Source of the DNA: Phycisphaeraceae bacterium
GTDB lineage: Bacteria > Planctomycetota > Phycisphaerae > Phycisphaerales > UBA1924
Assembly (NCBI GenBank): GCA_019636695.1
Contig: JAHBXD010000001.1
Coordinates: 551,661-615,660, forward strand
Reading direction: 5' to 3'
DNA length: 64,000 bases
Part shown: in pieces, positions 42,763 through 51,818 of the stretch
Position numbering within the stretch: the first letter of the stretch is position 1
Layout of the letters: each line of letters opens with the position of its first letter
Position numbers and translations under genes: made by a program
Notes under the pieces: generated by a model
Database searches by the model: none
Told to the model about the DNA's origin: nothing
The model's input: only the letters and a program-made list of their open reading frames with translations

Positions 42763-45700
42763 ATGCCTACCCGTTGTCCGATCTACGCCCTCATCACCCT
42801 CGCCGGGACGCTCGCGGGCGTATCCGCGGCCCAACCCGTCGATCCGTGGTCGATGACAGGCAGGGATTTTGCCGGGGTACGGTTCCCCCTTGAGCCGGTG
42901 CCGGGCTTGGTTGAAGCCAAATCGCGGCGAGCCTGGGTCTGGGAAGAACCTGCGGAGGGCCTCTATCCGCTTCGGCGACTGCATGTCGATGGCTACGTCA
43001 CGCTTGTGCTCGGAGGCTTTGAGTTCCAGGCGTCTAAAGCGAGCCTTTGGCTGCTTCGACTTGATGAACCCGGCGAGGTCTACCAGGTCTTCGCCTTCAT
43101 GCAGGATGTCCGTACCCCCCGTGCCGATCCTGCTGTTGCCGTCGAAGCCACGACACTTGCTGTTCAGGGCGTGCTGCGCCTCCAGGCGCCGATCGCTCTC
43201 CGTACCGACCTCATGCAGCAGGGCCGGCCCGATGACCCCTTCGTGAGCGCGGCCGAACGCGAACTCGCGGTCTATCTCCGCACGCTTCGAGGCGTGCCCA
43301 CGATTGCACACGCCCAGCCCGTCGAACCAGAGCAGACCGCTGTCGATGCGGCGGAGCTTCAGCGGCTCTTTGCGCGCCTCGAACCGGTAATCGAACGCCG
43401 TCCGATTTTTGAAAGCGGCGGCACGGTCTCACTTGCCGCGGGCAATGTGGTCGCGGTTTCTACGCCTGAGGAGACCGCCGTCATGCTCACTGATGGCGTG
43501 AGTGTGCTCTATCAGGGTCGTGAAGCCGGGGGGCGATTGCCGGGGTCGCTCCAGATGCAGGCGCAGCGGGGCGTCGTTTTCCTTCCTGCCGACGTGCTCA
43601 CCAGCCAGGGGTTGAGCGGGCTTCGCGCGGAGAGCATTCGGGGAATCTATCTTGAAGGCGAGGTGATGGCCACTGATGGCCAATATACCGTTCGCGGGCC
43701 GAGCGTCTATTACGACCTTCAGAATGACCGTGCAATCGTGCTCGATGCCGTCTTCTGGTCTTACGACCAGCGCCAGCAGATGCCGCTCTACATCCGCGCG
43801 GGCGCTGTGCGCCAACGCTCCGCCGACGAGTTCGCCGCCGAGCGGGTCACGCTTTCCAACACGGCGTTTGCACGGCCGAATTTCGCAATCGGCGCGCGCT
43901 CCATGACCCTGACCAGACGCAGAGACCCGGAAGGCGCAACCGATTATCACCTCGATGCACGCGACCTCACGCTCCAGGCTTTCGGTGTGCCCGTGCTCTG
44001 GCTGCCGCGTTACGCCGGTGATCCGATCAATCGCCCCCTCCGGGGTGTGCAGATCGACTCTTCCTCCGGCGGCGTCGCAGTCAAGACTACGTGGAACGCC
44101 TTGGCCATCCTCGGTATCGATGCGCCGAAGGGGCTGGAGGTCGACCTGCTCATCGATGGGTATTTCGAGCGAGGCTTCGGCGTCGGCGCCCAGGTCTATT
44201 GGGATCAGGCCGAACTCAAGGGCGAACTGCTCGCGTACATGCTCCCTCACGATTCAGGGGAGGATCGCCTTCGCACGGGACGAGATGAAGACCCTCCGGA
44301 GTCGTTCCGTGGTCTGGTCAATCTGCGTCAACGATTTACGCTCGATTCGTTTTGGTCGCTCTGGCTCGACGCCAACTATGCAAGCGATGAAAACTTCATC
44401 GATGGCCTGTTTGACAACATGCAGTACGACCGGCTGCCGCCGAGCACTGGCGCCTACTTGCGCCGCATACAGGAAAATACCTTCCTCTCCATTGAGGCGC
44501 GGGGCAACCTCAACGATTTTCTCGTCAACGACACGCAGTTGCAGGTTCCGGGATACATGACCGAAAAACTCCCGGAAGTGCTCTATGCCCGTCAGGCTGA
44601 CGACCTGCTTCCCGATATCGCGCCCGGCCTGCTGACGTGGTCAAGCGAGTACCGTGCCAGTCGCCTTTCACTCTCGTTCCACGAGCCGGAAGCCCGCCGA
44701 AACGGCTATGTGACGCAGACGCAGGCGATGCGTGCTTTCGGTGTTTCGCCCGATGAAAGCATCGGAGACAGGCTTCGTGCCGCCGGCTATTTCGAGAGCG
44801 AGGTCTACCGCCTCGACACACGTCAGGAACTCATCGCCAAGTTCACGCTCGCAGGATTCACAATAACGCCCATGGCGACCGGTCGCATCACCTTCTGGGA
44901 CGATCGTTTCGAAGAGTTCAGCCCTGACGAAGACGATCGCGTGCGCTTCTGGGGCGGGGCAGGCGCGCGTGTCGCCACCAGCCTCATTCGTGTCTACGAC
45001 GATGTCCACTCCCGCGCGCTGGGCATCCATCGCCTCCGGCACATCGTCGAGCCGAGCGCCACGGTCTGGCGCGGGTGGACAACCATCGACCGCGGCGATC
45101 TGCCGGTCTATGACGACGAGGTCGAATCGTTGCTCGAGGGCACGCTGTTTCGCATCGGTCTCAACCAGACCTTGCAGACCCAGCGCGGCGGGCCTGGTCG
45201 ATGGCGCAGCGTCGATCTCTTCACGCTCAATGCCGAATGGGTGACCTCATCAGGTGCGGGCGATGATGCCGTTATCGGCCGTTATTACGAATTCAGGCCC
45301 GAACTCTCTCGCCCCGGCGACTTCGCAACGGTCGAGGCGATGTGGCGATTCTCCGATGTCGTCGCGGCATCCGGATCGTGGATATATGACGCCGAGCGTC
45401 GCCGCACCGCACGATCGAGCATCGGACTGTTCTTTGATCACTCCCCCATCAGCAGCACCTCGATCGAATTCAGAAGCATCGATCCTATCGACGCACGCTA
45501 TCTCGATATCGTCAACAGCACGATGATCGGCGATAAATACCGAATCTTCAGTTCCGTCTCGTATGATTTTGATGAGAACGACTTCCGTCGCGTCGGCGTC
45601 GAACTGCGCCGGGAATTCCAGTCCGTGCTCGTCGGCGTCGGGGTCTCCTACGACGTGATCGAAGATCGAACCAGTTTCGGATTCCTAGTCTCGCCCAAAG

Positions 45701-45765
45701 GCATCGGTCGCGGGATCCGCGTCCGGGGTATCGGTGGCGGCGAAACCGGCGTCGCAGGCGGCTAG
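42763..45765 (+). CDS. lptD: LptD-like LPS-assembly outer-membrane protein
   Basis: A 1000-residue exported protein with a signal peptide ending near VSAAQ. Residues about 200-420 carry an OstA/LptA-like beta-jellyroll domain (YLEGEVMATDGQYTVRG; DRAIVLDAVFWSYD), and the rest is a large beta-barrel built of alternating strands with aromatic girdles. The signature region with FGVPVLWLPRYAGDP then GVQIDSSSGG resembles the LptD motif that starts the barrel domain. LptD with LptE inserts lipopolysaccharide into the outer leaflet. No Cys pairs are visible for the disulfides that LptD uses in E. coli, so maturation may differ. The ATG at 42763 is chosen for the signal peptide; the GTG at 42724 would extend it. 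A transcript terminator follows at some distance. Confidence 0.78.
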   Translation: MPTRCPIYALITLAGTLAGVSAAQPVDPWSMTGRDFAGVRFPLEPVPGLVEAKSRRAWVWEEPAEGLYPLRRLHVDGYVTLVLGGFEFQASKASLWLLRLDEPGEVYQVFAFMQDVRTPRADPAVAVEATTLAVQGVLRLQAPIALRTDLMQQGRPDDPFVSAAERELAVYLRTLRGVPTIAHAQPVEPEQTAVDAAELQRLFARLEPVIERRPIFESGGTVSLAAGNVVAVSTPEETAVMLTDGVSVLYQGREAGGRLPGSLQMQAQRGVVFLPADVLTSQGLSGLRAESIRGIYLEGEVMATDGQYTVRGPSVYYDLQNDRAIVLDAVFWSYDQRQQMPLYIRAGAVRQRSADEFAAERVTLSNTAFARPNFAIGARSMTLTRRRDPEGATDYHLDARDLTLQAFGVPVLWLPRYAGDPINRPLRGVQIDSSSGGVAVKTTWNALAILGIDAPKGLEVDLLIDGYFERGFGVGAQVYWDQAELKGELLAYMLPHDSGEDRLRTGRDEDPPESFRGLVNLRQRFTLDSFWSLWLDANYASDENFIDGLFDNMQYDRLPPSTGAYLRRIQENTFLSIEARGNLNDFLVNDTQLQVPGYMTEKLPEVLYARQADDLLPDIAPGLLTWSSEYRASRLSLSFHEPEARRNGYVTQTQAMRAFGVSPDESIGDRLRAAGYFESEVYRLDTRQELIAKFTLAGFTITPMATGRITFWDDRFEEFSPDEDDRVRFWGGAGARVATSLIRVYDDVHSRALGIHRLRHIVEPSATVWRGWTTIDRGDLPVYDDEVESLLEGTLFRIGLNQTLQTQRGGPGRWRSVDLFTLNAEWVTSSGAGDDAVIGRYYEFRPELSRPGDFATVEAMWRFSDVVAASGSWIYDAERRRTARSSIGLFFDHSPISSTSIEFRSIDPIDARYLDIVNSTMIGDKYRIFSSVSYDFDENDFRRVGVELRREFQSVLVGVGVSYDVIEDRTSFGFLVSPKGIGRGIRVRGIGGGETGVAGG

Positions 45766-45933
45766 AGCACCTTGCCCGAACATGTTCCATCGGTCCCGCC
45801 AGTCTGCCTGCGCTGCGGCGCAACGGGCGTCGAGCGACATCCCGCATCATGTGCTACCCGGCGTGGGATGAGTTTCTCACGTCCGGTGCGCCGATATCCC
45901 TCGGAGCATCAGCACCAACCCGCTGAATAATGC

Positions 45934-45963
45934 AACCGGCCGCCCCGAAAGAGGCGGCCGGTT
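45934..45963 (-). terminator. hairpin terminator between convergent genes
   Basis: A perfect 11-base stem, AACCGGCCGCC with its complement, and an eight-base loop. It lies 26 bases past the stop of the thioredoxin-fold gene (minus) and 168 bases past the LptD-like stop, so it probably serves the minus gene. The T-run is short (TTATT). Confidence 0.7.
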
Positions 45964-45988
45964 CACGATAATCTGTCTGACACGTCAG

Positions 45989-47308
45989 TCAGCGATTGAC
46001 CGTCTCACCCGAGACAGCGCCGACGCCCGCATCCGAACGCGCCGGCGGGTCGGCGAGATACTGATCAATCACTTTCCGCATTTCCTGGAAAGTGGTCTCG
46101 GGCTTGTACCCATCGGCAACATGCACGATCTCGCCGTTGAACCCGATGATGTAATACGTCGGGAAAATGCGGATCCTGTAGTCGCGAACAACCTGGTCGG
46201 CCCGCAGCAGAATCGGGAACGTGTAGTTGTGTTCCTTCATGTGGTCGATCGCGTTCTGCGGGTCACGCTCGCGGAAGTTCAGACCCAGCACATGCACATT
46301 CCGGCTTTTGTAGTCCTCATGCAACTTCTGAAGCTCGGGAGCGGCCTGCAGGCACGGCGCGCACCAGGTTCCCCAGAAATCCAGCACCACGACGCTGCCG
46401 CGGAAGTCTGAGAGTTTCACCTTCTTCCCATCCGGTGATTCCAGTTCCCAATCCGAAGCAATAGGCCGAGGCATTTCTGCGGGCGTTGTTGCGCCAAGAT
46501 CTGGAACGTTCTTCGGGGGTTCCAGATCCTGCATCGAGATCGACGGCGCAACGCCCGGCTCCGGCTCGCGGCTGTAACCGCTCGGCGCGGGCAGTTTCGT
46601 GGCGTCGATCGTCAGGCCGGTATTCACCTGAACCTTCGTGTAATCCGTCAGAATCGAACCCTCGATGCCCGCCGTCGAGAACGACATCTCGATCCGCCGC
46701 GGCAGGTGGTCGCTCTGCCCGATGTAATACCGCGTGAAACGCGTTGTCTGGCCTTGAGGAACGCGAACAACGTCGCACATCACACCGTCCACCGCCACCG
46801 GCGCTTCAAGTTCCAGCCGGGCGGCGATCTCCGAGTCTGAGACAATCCGACCGAACGGATCGGGGCCGAAAATCTCCACTGGCGCAAGATCCTTCATAAA
46901 CCGCACTTGGTCGTCACGGGCAGCCCGCTCCATCCGCACTCGCACGATCCGCTGATCGTGCGCCATCCACTCCAGCTTGTTCTCGCGACGGAGCACGTCA
47001 AAGTTGATCTCCGGCTTGCTTGCCGCCAGTCGCCCTACGCCAGTGACACGGACATGGAATCCGGTGTTCACCCCACCCACGGACGCAGGGTCGGGGCGAA
47101 CGGCAATCAGCTTCGACTTCGCCGAGGGCATCGCCCCGGCAATTGTCCCAGTCGCCTTGGTCTCGACTTCCGCGGCGATAGTCAATGTTTTTCCGAGCGC
47201 CGCCCGTGAGGCTTCCAGTCGTGCCATGGCCTGATCAGGGGTGGCTACGGCGACGCCGGCGAACGAAACGATCGCGGCAAGAGTTCCGGTCTTCAAGAAA
47301 TCCAGCAT
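45989..47308 (-). CDS. secreted protein with thioredoxin-like (TlpA-type) C-terminal domain
   Basis: A 439-residue exported protein with signal peptide (core [13 protein letters not shown]). Residues about 20-270 are beta-rich and resemble the DUF2092/LolA-like group ([26 protein letters not shown]), which forms a half-barrel. Residues about 300-420 are a thioredoxin fold of the TlpA/redoxin type with the catalytic WGTWCAPC motif in a [20 protein letters not shown] context, the [17 protein letters not shown] strand and a cis-Pro loop (FPTYYI). It probably transfers electrons to or from disulfides in the periplasm. AAGGAG lies nine bases before the ATG at 47308. The upstream TrpC-like gene ends 175 bases away. 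Confidence 0.85.
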   Translation of the reverse strand: MLDFLKTGTLAAIVSFAGVAVATPDQAMARLEASRAALGKTLTIAAEVETKATGTIAGAMPSAKSKLIAVRPDPASVGGVNTGFHVRVTGVGRLAASKPEINFDVLRRENKLEWMAHDQRIVRVRMERAARDDQVRFMKDLAPVEIFGPDPFGRIVSDSEIAARLELEAPVAVDGVMCDVVRVPQGQTTRFTRYYIGQSDHLPRRIEMSFSTAGIEGSILTDYTKVQVNTGLTIDATKLPAPSGYSREPEPGVAPSISMQDLEPPKNVPDLGATTPAEMPRPIASDWELESPDGKKVKLSDFRGSVVVLDFWGTWCAPCLQAAPELQKLHEDYKSRNVHVLGLNFRERDPQNAIDHMKEHNYTFPILLRADQVVRDYRIRIFPTYYIIGFNGEIVHVADGYKPETTFQEMRKVIDQYLADPPARSDAGVGAVSGETVNR

Positions 47309-47483
47309 CCGATGAGTCTCCTTCGTCGGGGCGCACAGGCGTCCGTCTCTCGTCCAGCGGGTGCGAGGTCCATCGCCCTCCGGGAAGCAACTCTTGAGCC
47401 GCTTTCGAGGATCAGGCGGGTTCAAACTATAGGGAACCGACCGCCCATCGGTTCGTCTGGCTCCCGTCCGCGTTTCCAAGGCT

Positions 47484-48365
47484 TTACAAAGAAGTAGGCG
47501 AGAGCAGTTGCGCCAGGGCAAACCCTGGGTCTGGTTCTCTCAGCAAGTCCTCACCCACCAGGGCCGCGTATACCCCCACCTGCGCAAGTCTCTCAAGGTC
47601 ACGATGTGTCATGATTCCCGTTGCACTGACCACAACCGAAGGGTCATCCACGAGATCGATCAGCCGGAGCGTATGGTTGAGATCCGGCTTAGTGTTTGAT
47701 AAGTCGTGATTATTGATTTCCAAAAGACAATAACTGGGGTGCGGGAAGCCGACGTACGGTCTCATCCGGAGGAGGTTCTCCATCGAGTGAACCTCCAGCA
47801 GAACCGTCATTCCCAGCCGTTGGGCCAGAATCAGCATGTCAACCAGCGGGCCTTCCTGCAGGCATTCCGCGATCAGGAGCACCGCGTCGGCCCCTGCCGC
47901 ACGCGATTCCCACAACTGCCAGGGGTCGATCAGAAAGTCCTTTCGCAGAACGGGAAGTCCGCAAACTTCCTTGATTCTCTGGATATAGGACAGTGATCCG
48001 CCGAAGTACCTTTCGTCGGTGAGGCAGGAGATCGCCGAAGCGCCGTTTCTCTCATACAGGGTTGCGATGCGTGCCGGGTCAAAGCCATCACCTGCATCCT
48101 CCGAACGGATGACTCCCGCGGTTGGGGTGCGCTGCATGATTTCGGCGATAATCGCTGTTTGCCGTGCTCTGGCGCGTCTCGTGATCGCCCGGAAGAAATT
48201 TCGAGGCGGGTCGGCTTGGGCGACCAGCGATTCGAGTTCCACCATTGAAAGCGCGGCTTTTGCGCGTTCGACTTCTTCCCGCTTATTCAGGACTATTTCA
48301 TCCAGAATAGATGGTTTCGGAGCCTCGCGCCGGCTGGGGTCATGCTCGGGGGTGGGGGTGCTCAC
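47484..48365 (-). CDS. indole-3-glycerol-phosphate synthase-like (TrpC) protein with altered active-site residues
   Basis: A 293-residue TIM barrel protein of the TrpC family, which normally closes CdRP to indole-3-glycerol phosphate in tryptophan synthesis. The scaffold is well kept: FFRAITRRARARQ, ERNGASAISCLTDERYFGGS, VLRKDFLIDPWQLWESRAAGADAVLLI, LLEVH and LLEINNHDL. However, the usual EIK motif reads EIM (Lys to Met), followed by QRTPTAG instead of KASPSKG; INNRDL reads INNHDL; and the SESGI motif reads SATGI. In the well-studied enzymes the Lys, Glu and Ser at these places bind substrate or act in catalysis, while the catalytic Lys of RKDF and the Glu of LLEVH remain. No other trp gene is adjacent. 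The start (GTG 48365, or ATG 48410) is uncertain and overlaps the divergent protease gene. Confidence 0.78.
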   Translation of the reverse strand: MSTPTPEHDPSRREAPKPSILDEIVLNKREEVERAKAALSMVELESLVAQADPPRNFFRAITRRARARQTAIIAEIMQRTPTAGVIRSEDAGDGFDPARIATLYERNGASAISCLTDERYFGGSLSYIQRIKEVCGLPVLRKDFLIDPWQLWESRAAGADAVLLIAECLQEGPLVDMLILAQRLGMTVLLEVHSMENLLRMRPYVGFPHPSYCLLEINNHDLSNTKPDLNHTLRLIDLVDDPSVVVSATGIMTHRDLERLAQVGVYAALVGEDLLREPDPGFALAQLLSPTSL

Positions 48366-49419
48366 GGTGGCGATTGTTGCCGCGTTTTGCCTTGGCGTGG
48401 CACCGGGCATGGCTCAGGGAACAATGTCGGTGCAATTGACGCCCCGCGGAGCACAGGTTCCGACACCCGGAAAAGACATGCAGGTTTCCGCGGCATCGGT
48501 CGCGGAGAGCCTGGAGCAGATCAAGAATCTGTCCGTGCGAGAGGCGTTTGACCAGATCAGGGCAGTGTGGCCGTTGGTCACCATCGTGTTGTCGGTGGTG
48601 ATCGTCTTGGCGCTCGCGGCAGGCGGGGTGCTTCGTCCGAGTGGTTTCCGCAATTCCGGCACACGCGATGTCAAACCGTTCCCGGCGATGATGTGGCTGT
48701 TCGCCGGTGTCATGGTCATCCTCGCGCAGCAACTGGCGATGACGTGGGCGGCATCAGTCCCGCGGCTGGTGGGGCCGCCGGGCGATGACGGGGCGATGAC
48801 CCTTCGCTTCGCGGCAGCAACGCAGGCCATCGGCGGACTGGTGGCGGGCATGGTGGGCATCGGTTTGTTTGCGATCATGGCCAAGACAGCCCCCGAGGGC
48901 GGCTTGAAGGTCGGCGGTCTTGATCCGCTCGTGGGTCTGGGGTGCCTTCTGCTTGCCTTGCCTCTCGTGCAGTTGAGTTCCATGGGCGCAGAGTGGGCAT
49001 ACCGCGAGTTGTATGGAGGCGAACCGGTCGTCGTGGCGCATACGACACTGCGTATGATCGTCGATCATCGGCACGACCCGATGGCATGGCTTCTGATCGG
49101 CGCCGTGGTGATCGGCGCACCGTTGATTGAAGAACTGGCCTTTCGCGCGGGGCTGCAATCCGCCGCGCTCAAACTCACCGGTTCGCCATGGGCCGCCGTG
49201 GTCGGCACCTCGGCGATTTTCACCGCGATGCATATTCCCGCCGTGCCCGCCGAGGGGCGATATGCATTGGTTCAGATCTTTGTGCTGAGCATCGCGATGG
49301 GAATCGCGTACGAGCGAACTCGCCGCCTCGGGGTGCCGATCGTGATGCACATCGGGTTCAACGGGCTGATGGTGGCCTTGGCCTTGAGTGTTGCCGAGCA
49401 ACCCGCCGCGGCCGCGTGA
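48352..49419 (+). CDS. CPBP-family intramembrane metalloprotease
   Basis: A 355-residue inner-membrane protein. A hydrophobic segment at the N-terminus (VLTVAIVAAFCLGVAPGMA) may be a signal peptide or the first helix. About seven more helices follow. The family motif 1 is IEELAFRAGLQ with Glu260, Glu261 and Arg265; motif 2 is FTAMHIPAVP with a His in the next helix; motif 3 is IVMHIGFNGLMVA. These supply the Glu and His residues of the CAAX-protease/bacteriocin-processing (CPBP/ABI) fold. The members process prenylated proteins in eukaryotes and often self-immunity peptides in bacteria; the target here is unknown. The start is one of GTG 48352 or 48358, in a G-rich context. It overlaps the 5' end of the TrpC-like gene on the other strand. 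Confidence 0.82.
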   Translation: MGVLTVAIVAAFCLGVAPGMAQGTMSVQLTPRGAQVPTPGKDMQVSAASVAESLEQIKNLSVREAFDQIRAVWPLVTIVLSVVIVLALAAGGVLRPSGFRNSGTRDVKPFPAMMWLFAGVMVILAQQLAMTWAASVPRLVGPPGDDGAMTLRFAAATQAIGGLVAGMVGIGLFAIMAKTAPEGGLKVGGLDPLVGLGCLLLALPLVQLSSMGAEWAYRELYGGEPVVVAHTTLRMIVDHRHDPMAWLLIGAVVIGAPLIEELAFRAGLQSAALKLTGSPWAAVVGTSAIFTAMHIPAVPAEGRYALVQIFVLSIAMGIAYERTRRLGVPIVMHIGFNGLMVALALSVAEQPAAAA

Positions 49420-49485
49420 CTCTACCGGTATCCCCCTGCAAACCCGAGATCTGCGACGTGTTTCGTATCGATGACTTGAAAAAAG

Positions 49486-50877
49486 TCACCGTCCGCCGAC
49501 CAGCAATGCGGCATACGAAGCATCGGCGTATTCGCTCGCCGAGCCACCCGGATTCCCTCGCGGCAGTCGAAATTGCTCGCAAGCGAGTTTGAACGAGTGC
49601 CAGCGCTGCATCCAATGCGACTGGAGTTCGTTCTCGTCGGTATCGATGCTGCACGTGCTGTAGAGCACGTGCCCACCCGGTGCAAGCAGGGGAATGGCAT
49701 CGGCGATGATCTGGCGTTGTGCGGCGGTCAGGCGCTCAAGCTGGGTCGAACCCGCGCGGTGCTTGGCCTCGATTCTGCGCGCAAGAACGCCCGTATTTGA
49801 ACACGGAACATCGAGGAGCACCAAGTCGGCTTTGCCCAGGCAGCGTTGTCGAACGGTTGCGAGCGGAACAACCCTGACTTGCTGCGAATTTCTGAACGTC
49901 TCGGCAAGGTCGCGCAGCCGCGCGGCATCGGCATCGCTGGCGACGATGCGCGCGTTCGGGAACATGGCGACAAGTTGGCGAGTCTTGGTTCCTCGTCCAG
50001 CGCAGAGATCGACGATCAGCCCCGGTTGCAGGTGGGAAGCTAGTTCGACAGGGGCAGCGCTCGCGGCGTCTTGCACCCACAGATCGTTGCGTTCGGTGAG
50101 AAGCTTTCGGAGATGCCCGGGCGAGCCGACATACACCGCACGGCCCGGTTCACTGTGCGGCGCGAGCGCTGACCCTTCGCTCACCGATACAGGGGCGGTT
50201 GCATGCGCAATGTTGACGACAACCGGCGGGCGAATCAGCGTGTGCAGTGCGATCATGTGCGCATCAGCCTCGCCGAACGCCTCGCGCCATCGATTCCATA
50301 GGCCACCCGGAAGCCCCACGGCGACCGCGAACCGTTCGGAGGAATCGTCGGGCAATACCGCCTCGGTCAGGTTCAATGCGCCCCCTTCGGCAAGCGGCAC
50401 CTGGTTCGCTTCGCCGGCATACGCGCCGAGCTGCCTGGTCGGCCCGACAAGCCGCGCGACGCGACGCAGCACGGCATTGACCATCGCTCCTGCCTTCGGG
50501 CGTATGCGCCGTTTGGCGAGTTCGACCGAGGTATCAATGACGGCGTGCACGGGAAGACGATCGAAGAAGAGAAGTTGTGCCGACCCGGCAAGGAGAACGG
50601 CCTTCATCGATGCTTCGAGTTCATGAAACGGTTGCTTGCTGAAGCGTCCGACGATCCACGCCAGGGTAATCCACCGCGAGACAGACTGTTCGTAGATCGC
50701 GTGGGCGAGCGCAGCATCACGTGTTTCAAGTCCGGTTTCATCCGGCACGGCGATAGACAGGTCTGGGTATCGGCGCGCCTGGGATGCCAGCAGACGCATC
50801 GCAGCGTCGCGAGCGCGCAGCCCTTCTCCGGTCGTCGAGATATCGGCGGGCGGCGGTGTGTGGCCAGGGGTCGACAT
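49486..50877 (-). CDS. rsmB: 16S rRNA (cytosine-C5) methyltransferase RsmB
   Basis: A 463-residue S-adenosylmethionine-dependent methyltransferase that modifies C967 of 16S rRNA in E. coli. Residues about 20-170 are the NusB-like RNA-binding domain. The C-terminal catalytic domain has the SAM motif GLIVDLCAGRGTKT, then LVLLDVPCSNTGVLARR with the catalytic Cys, and the second conserved Cys in YSTCSIDTDENE. The pattern of two Cys residues is diagnostic of the NOL1/NOP2/Sun family. The ATG at 50877 is chosen because the frame upstream (to 51111) overlaps the next gene and shows no similarity. The CPBP gene is convergent; the QueC-like gene is upstream on the same strand, with 170 bases between. 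Confidence 0.93.
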   Translation of the reverse strand: MSTPGHTPPPADISTTGEGLRARDAAMRLLASQARRYPDLSIAVPDETGLETRDAALAHAIYEQSVSRWITLAWIVGRFSKQPFHELEASMKAVLLAGSAQLLFFDRLPVHAVIDTSVELAKRRIRPKAGAMVNAVLRRVARLVGPTRQLGAYAGEANQVPLAEGGALNLTEAVLPDDSSERFAVAVGLPGGLWNRWREAFGEADAHMIALHTLIRPPVVVNIAHATAPVSVSEGSALAPHSEPGRAVYVGSPGHLRKLLTERNDLWVQDAASAAPVELASHLQPGLIVDLCAGRGTKTRQLVAMFPNARIVASDADAARLRDLAETFRNSQQVRVVPLATVRQRCLGKADLVLLDVPCSNTGVLARRIEAKHRAGSTQLERLTAAQRQIIADAIPLLAPGGHVLYSTCSIDTDENELQSHWMQRWHSFKLACEQFRLPRGNPGGSASEYADASYAALLVGGR

Positions 50878-51047
50878 GCAAGTTTCCAGAGGCTGAGCCG
50901 GTCGGATCATACGGCCAGGGCAGGAAGGGGCCGCATGCAACGTACCGCCCGCACGCAACTCACGGCCGGAGTATTGCCCGTACGTTTGCTGGCATTCAGA
51001 CGAAGGATTGACACGCACTCGCCGCGAGCACCACGCCCGCAACCCGT

Positions 51048-51704
51048 TCAGGCGTTGCCAAATGCCGGTGAGGCCCTTGCACCCGTTTCCGTCGTCGGCA
51101 GGTGCTGCCACCCGAACGACCGCAGCGCTTCAAACCAGCGTTTGCGTTCGGTCACGGCGTCGTCGCGGTCGTCGGACCACCACCAGCACATCTCCGGATC
51201 GACCCCCATATCGGTAGCAAGGTCGGCCATCTGGCGGTCGGAAAGATCAAGAAAGGGCGTCCGTATCCTGAAATCATGCATCCCGTGATCCGGGGCATCA
51301 AGGCTGACTAAGCGTTCGACCAGCAACGCTCGATCAACCTGGGCGGCCATCTGGTCCACATCGGGCCACGAAGCCCCATCGCTCGAACCCGGCTGCACCG
51401 GCCAGATCAGTTCCGATGCGCCCGCACGTGCGGCAGCATGGGCCGCATGCACCAACGAGCCGACACATCGCTCGGATACAGACCAGCCGATGTGGCCGAG
51501 CGGTTCAATCGCGATCAGGTCAAGCCCGTAATGCCCTGCTTGGCGACGACACGCCGCGAGGCGCAAAGCGTCTTCCGGTGTTCCCGGCGCGAAAACAAGC
51601 AGCCCCTTGCGGGCATCGCGGGTGCGCTCGGCCAATGTTGCGCAGGCAAGCAGTGCGGCAAGGCCGCCGTCTCCGAGCACCGCCGACCGTGCAGGCGTCG
51701 CCAT
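51048..51704 (-). CDS. QueC-like protein with degenerate P-loop and zinc site
   Basis: A 218-residue protein with the overall plan of QueC, which makes 7-cyano-7-deazaguanine for queuosine. The first strand and loop, SAVLGDGGLAALLACATLAE, align with the PP-loop SGGLDSATA of QueC, but the Ser, Asp and Ser that hold ATP are replaced by Asp, Ala and Ala. The segment IRTPFLDLSDRQMADLATDMGV matches QueC TPLIHLTKAEIVRLG. The C-terminal segment that has four zinc Cys in QueC here has none in the right positions (CWWWSDDRDDAVTERKRWFE). The ATG at 51704 has TACACT six bases upstream. The upstream frame is rejected. It is probably a non-catalytic or repurposed paralogue; the annotation is tentative. 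Confidence 0.5.
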   Translation of the reverse strand: MATPARSAVLGDGGLAALLACATLAERTRDARKGLLVFAPGTPEDALRLAACRRQAGHYGLDLIAIEPLGHIGWSVSERCVGSLVHAAHAAARAGASELIWPVQPGSSDGASWPDVDQMAAQVDRALLVERLVSLDAPDHGMHDFRIRTPFLDLSDRQMADLATDMGVDPEMCWWWSDDRDDAVTERKRWFEALRSFGWQHLPTTETGARASPAFGNA

Positions 51705-51710
51705 AGGCGC

Positions 51711-51716
51711 AGTGTA
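51711..51716 (-). promoter_or_regulatory. candidate -10 element (TACACT) placed for a leaderless start
   Basis: TACACT on the minus strand is six bases before the ATG at 51704, with no Shine-Dalgarno sequence. Confidence 0.45.
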
Positions 51717-51818
51717 CCACGTGCGGGAAACCTGGTGCGGTTGGCAAACCCGCCGAGTTCTGCGAAACTCATCGGCAGTTCGTGCCGGAACGTCGGCACG
51801 CCGCGGGAGGATTCCGTC

